Source: DATMNI01 sp035570275
GTDB lineage: Bacteria > Acidobacteriota > Terriglobia > Bryobacterales > Bryobacteraceae
NCBI GenBank assembly: GCA_035570275.1
Contig: DATMNI010000017.1
Span: forward strand, 1-32,014
Reading direction: 5' to 3'
Length of the DNA stretch: 32,014 nt
Below are positions 29,535-32,014 of this stretch, piece by piece. Position 1 is the first letter of the stretch; every line of letters starts with the position of its first letter. Made by a program: the position numbers and the translations under genes. Below the pieces are notes generated by a model that was given only the letters and a program-made list of their open reading frames with translations, had not been told where the DNA came from and searched no databases.

Positions 29535-29955
29535 GACGGGGCCGGGGCACAGGCACCCTCCTGGGTCCGGCGGATTACGCTGCGCGACCGCTGGGAAGGT
29601 TTGCCGCAACCTCGGCTGCCTATGCATCGGATGGCGGCGCTGTGGTTTTTCACTACCGGGAGTGAGCTGTGGGTATTGCTGGGAAGGGGGAACGCCGCGT
29701 CTTCTTGCCGGCTTCATGCTCGCGCGACTCCAGGCCAAGAAGATCAATAAGAGTTTTCTTTGCGGCTTTGCGGCTTTGCGTGAAATCTTAGTTTTCCGTG
29801 GGTGCCCTCTCCGCGTGGCCGATCACCAGCATATCGACCGGGCCTGTCTGGGCGCCAAAAATGGCATCCAAGATTAACAATCTGCCCCCAAGGGTTCGCC
29901 GCCTCACATGGCAGCCCCTCACATCGTATAAGATAGAGTTTCAAGGAAAATTGCC
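29535..29955. other. Intergenic stretch between the receptor and rplS
   Basis: No gene is supported. It holds a further end-copy of the MITE-like repeat at 29755-29787 and, near its right end, a TATAAG box (29927-29932) that may be the -10 for rplS without a good -35. The usual rplS neighbours rpsP, rimM and trmD are not present. Confidence 0.55.
29755..29787 (+). repeat. Solo end of the MITE-like element
   Basis: The sequence TTCTTTGCGGCTTTGCGG and the following CTTTGCGTGAAATCTT match the right end of the element at 18605-18822, in the same orientation. No inverted partner is seen within 300 bases, so it is a solo end or a degraded copy. Confidence 0.65.
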
Positions 29956-30306
29956 ATGCAGAACGCGCTGTTGCAGAAATTCATTAACAAGAACAAGCGG
30001 CCCGACGCCGTCCCCACCTTCCGGGCCGGCGACACCATCAAGGTCCACGTCAAGATCAAGGAAGGGGACAAGGAACGGCTTCAGGCATTTGAAGGCACGG
30101 TCATCGCCCGCAATGGTACAGGCATGGGTGAGAGCATCACCGTGCGCAAGGTCAGCTTCGGGCAAGGCGTAGAGCGCATTTTTCCGATCAATGCCAAGGT
30201 AGTCGACCACATCGATGTGGTTCGCACCGGCAAAGTCCGGCGCGCCAAGCTGTACTATCTGCGCGCACTGAAGGGCAAGGCTGCGCGGCTGAAAGAGCGC
30301 ACGTAA
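29956..30306 (+). CDS. rplS: Ribosomal protein L19
   Basis: A component of the large ribosomal subunit, 116 residues, the usual length. Diagnostic stretches include FRAGDTIKVHVKIKEG, LQAFEGTVIARNGTG, ESITVRKVSFGQGVERIFP and GKVRRAKLYYLRALKGKAAR. AAGGAAA stands at good spacing before the ATG. It is followed 74 bases later by rnhB, a common pairing. The upstream rpsP-rimM-trmD genes with which it is usually co-transcribed are absent here, so it likely has its own promoter (TATAAG at 29927-29932). Confidence 0.98.
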   Translation: MQNALLQKFINKNKRPDAVPTFRAGDTIKVHVKIKEGDKERLQAFEGTVIARNGTGMGESITVRKVSFGQGVERIFPINAKVVDHIDVVRTGKVRRAKLYYLRALKGKAARLKERT

Positions 30307-30380
30307 TCGCGACTCGCTTATTTGTCGATTCATCCATGCGGCCCGAAGCAGCGGGTGGCCAATTCCGGTGTGAGGGGACC

Positions 30381-31022
30381 ATGGAGCGCGAGTTGCGCGC
30401 GCGCGGATTCCATGCCGTGGCCGGCGTGGACGAAGTCGGCCGCGGAGCGCTGTTCGGTCCCGTGGTGGCCGCAGCAGTGATCCTTTCGCCGGATCGCCCG
30501 GTGCGCGGCCTGAACGATAGCAAGCTGCTGGAACCTGACCGGCGCGAAGTGCTGGCCGGGCGCATCCGTGAGCGCGCCGTGGCCTGGGCCATCGCCGCTG
30601 TGGATGCGGCCACCATTGACAGCATCAACATCTACCAGGCCTCGCGGCGCGCCATGCGGATGGCTGTAAGCCGCCTCGCGCCCGCGCCCGATTTTCTTCT
30701 GGTGGACGCCGTCCCCATCGACCTGCCCTTACCGCAGCGCTCACTCATCAAAGGCGATATGCGGTGCCACGCCATCGCGGCAGCCTCTATTGTCGCCAAG
30801 GTCTACCGCGACCAATGCATGCGCGTGTGGGACGAAGTTTTCCCGCTATACGGGCTGGCTTCGCACAAGGGCTACGGGACGCCGGAACATTGCCGGGCCC
30901 TGGAACAGTATGGCGTCACGCCCCTGCACCGCCTCAGTTTTGAACCGGTGAGCGCGCATTCCCTCTTTCCAGTGAAGTACGATTTACAGATGGACCTGTT
31001 CGACACGGCAGGCGCCCGATGA
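30381..31022 (+). CDS. rnhB: Ribonuclease HII
   Basis: This enzyme of about 213 residues cleaves the RNA strand of RNA-DNA hybrids and starts ribonucleotide excision repair. Catalytic motifs are clear: VAGVDEVGRGALFGPVVAAAV with the first Asp-Glu pair, LNDSKLL, FLLVDAVPID with the third Asp, and AAASIVAKVYRDQ. The C-terminal HKGYGTPEH box is typical. I chose ATG 30381 (MERELRARG) because GAGGGG precedes it. An in-frame ATG at 30336 would add 15 residues without a ribosome-binding site. Its stop overlaps the next gene's ATG (ATGA), so the small membrane protein is translationally coupled. Confidence 0.97.
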   Translation: MERELRARGFHAVAGVDEVGRGALFGPVVAAAVILSPDRPVRGLNDSKLLEPDRREVLAGRIRERAVAWAIAAVDAATIDSINIYQASRRAMRMAVSRLAPAPDFLLVDAVPIDLPLPQRSLIKGDMRCHAIAAASIVAKVYRDQCMRVWDEVFPLYGLASHKGYGTPEHCRALEQYGVTPLHRLSFEPVSAHSLFPVKYDLQMDLFDTAGAR

Positions 31023-31330
31023 TGCCGGGCGAGCCGGACGAAGCCAAGCCAACCGCGCCGCTGGTGCCGGTGGAGCGCCCCGTTTACCACTGGTATCACA
31101 AGATGTCGGCGGTCCTGTTCATTACTTTCTGCCTGGAAATCGGACTCTTCCTGTTGATTTTTCCCTGGACCGAATACTGGGACGGCAATTACTTCTCGGC
31201 CCTCATTCCGGAGTGGCACCGCCATTGGGACAACATGTATGTGCGCGGCGCCATTAGCGGGTTGGGGGCCGTGAACCTATACATCTCCTTCGTGGAAATC
31301 TTCCGCCTGCGCCGGTTTGCCAAGCGGTAG
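31019..31330 (+). CDS. Small two-span membrane protein
   Basis: This 103-residue protein has a Pro/acidic N-terminal tail, then one hydrophobic helix (MSAVLFITFCLEIGLFLLIF), an aromatic loop (WDGNYFSALIPEWHRHWDNM) and a second helix (GAISGLGAVNLYISFVEIF) ending in a basic anchor (RLRRFAKR). It is probably an inner-membrane protein with both ends in the cytoplasm. I do not recognise a named family. It overlaps the rnhB stop by four bases, with ATGATG giving two possible starts, and is probably the last gene of the rplS-rnhB transcript, since a strong hairpin follows seven bases after its stop. Confidence 0.8.
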   Translation: MMPGEPDEAKPTAPLVPVERPVYHWYHKMSAVLFITFCLEIGLFLLIFPWTEYWDGNYFSALIPEWHRHWDNMYVRGAISGLGAVNLYISFVEIFRLRRFAKR

Positions 31331-31337
31331 TGCGAAA

Positions 31338-31397
31338 GTGGCCGCGACCCTCTGGGTCGCGTCGGTACAATTCCGCGACCCAGAGGGTCGCGGCCAC
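31338..31397. repeat. Perfect 24-bp inverted repeat (strong hairpin)
   Basis: Bases 31338-31361 and 31374-31397 are exact reverse complements around a 12-base loop. Each arm also contains a smaller palindrome, GCGACCC-TCT-GGGTCGC. It lies between the membrane protein stop and the next gene's start. The stem is strong enough to block transcription or protect the mRNA end, but no T-tract follows. It may be one unit of a genome-wide repetitive palindrome. Confidence 0.8.
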
Positions 31398-31433
31398 GGT
31401 ATACCATGGTGTTATAGGTAAAGGAGCTGCATT

Positions 31434-32014
31434 ATGCGTTTCGCGATTCTGGCTCTCTTCGCATTTCTCAATGTTTCATTTCTCAATGCTGCGGAAATCC
31501 CTCAGGGCAGCCATGTCCTGTTGCGGCTGCTCAACTCGGTCAGCACCCGCACCGCTCGCGAGGGAGATTACGTGTACATGCGCACCGCTACTCCCGTCGT
31601 CTCCAACGGCTCCATCGTGGTTCCCACCGATTCCTACGTGCAAGGTGTGGTTTCACACGCCAAACGAAGCGGGCGCGTCACCGGCACCGCCGAATTGGCG
31701 ATCCGCATCGACAACCTCACGCTACCCAGCGGTAAGGTGATTCGAATCGCGACTTCGCTCGGTTCCGTGGACTCCGGCGACTCCGACCAAAAGGTAGTGG
31801 GCAAAGAGAACGAGATCAAACAGGGAACCTCGCATGGGGCCGACGCCGAAAAGATTGCCGCCACCGGGGGCGTGGGCGCCATAATCGGCGGCATTGCCGA
31901 TCGCAGTTGGCACGGCGCCGGCATTGGGGCTGGAGTCGGCGGCGGGGTTGGTCTGGCGACCGTGATGCTCACCCGCGGGCGTGAGGTGGATTTGCGTCAG
32001 GGAAGCACCGTCGA
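31434..32014 (+). CDS. Secreted glycine-zipper-type protein, partial (cut by window edge)
   Basis: AAAGGAG seven bases before ATG 31434 gives a clear start, and the frame is open for 193 codons to the window end. A signal peptide (MRFAILALFAFLNVSFLNAA) includes a small direct repeat of CATTTCTCAATG. The mature part opens with a beta domain (IPQGSHVLLRLLNSVSTRTA, then GDYVYMRTATPVV, VPTDSYVQGVV) resembling periplasmic TrbI-like or surface-barrel proteins. A glycine-rich stretch follows (GGVGAIIGGIADRSWHGAGI, then GAGVGGGVGLATV), typical of a glycine zipper that may pack in or on the outer membrane. The function is unknown and the C-terminus lies outside the window. Confidence 0.75.
   Translation, partial: MRFAILALFAFLNVSFLNAAEIPQGSHVLLRLLNSVSTRTAREGDYVYMRTATPVVSNGSIVVPTDSYVQGVVSHAKRSGRVTGTAELAIRIDNLTLPSGKVIRIATSLGSVDSGDSDQKVVGKENEIKQGTSHGADAEKIAATGGVGAIIGGIADRSWHGAGIGAGVGGGVGLATVMLTRGREVDLRQGSTV

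Overview
The window looks like chromosomal DNA of an acidobacterium, most likely from the Bryobacterales / Candidatus Solibacter group. This rests on recognition, not on a search. The DNA is GC-rich. It carries an Oar-like TonB-dependent receptor with an N-terminal carboxypeptidase-regulatory domain, a DUF1592/DUF1552 cytochrome-type pair, duplicated secreted M14 metallopeptidases, a DUF305/LVIVD pair, and short interspersed repeats of the kind I associate with Solibacter genomes. No rRNA genes, CRISPR arrays or complete insertion sequences were seen.

Layout. (1) 1-3250: the edge of an integrated element. A tyrosine integrase starts 70 bases from the 3' end of a tRNA-Gln(TTG) gene. Beyond it are a convergent helix-turn-helix gene that overlaps the integrase 3' end in antisense, and an unrecognised two-gene operon (second gene cut by the window edge) with a good -35/-10 promoter. 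(2) 3250-10650: the tRNA, a CPA1-type Na+/H+ antiporter, and two tandem, translationally coupled M14-family secreted peptidases. One peptidase carries a repeat-bounded Gly/Ala-rich insert and the other an interspersed repeat inside its signal peptide. (3) 10650-12650: a decaying patch with a frameshifted iron-sulfur HhH-GPD DNA glycosylase, a hicAB toxin-antitoxin pair whose toxin is broken by a ~91 bp internal inversion, a scrap of a further M14 copy, and a small unknown gene. (4) 12688-18404, all minus strand: the DUF1592 and DUF1552 pair, then a CoA-acylating aldehyde dehydrogenase next to a citryl-CoA-lyase-like protein.

(5) 18600-22740: an inverted-repeat element, an internally duplicated MarR-like regulator, and a divergent DUF305-LVIVD operon that appears to be transcribed without a leader. 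(6) 22868-25969, minus strand: a secreted glycan-type beta-sandwich protein, a LytS-type histidine kinase and a LytTR response regulator as one operon. The regulator has an in-frame expansion of an 18-base repeat in its receiver domain. (7) 26090-29534: repeat debris and the large TonB-dependent receptor. (8) 29956-32014: housekeeping rplS and rnhB, a small membrane protein, a strong 24-bp hairpin repeat, and the start of a secreted glycine-zipper protein.

The most unusual feature of the window is not one pathway. Several genes have been remodelled by small repeats, inversions and frameshifts, and some of these changes stay in frame and so alter the proteins. The likeliest uncharacterised functional units are the integrated-element cargo operon at the left edge and the aldehyde dehydrogenase / citryl-CoA-lyase-like pair.
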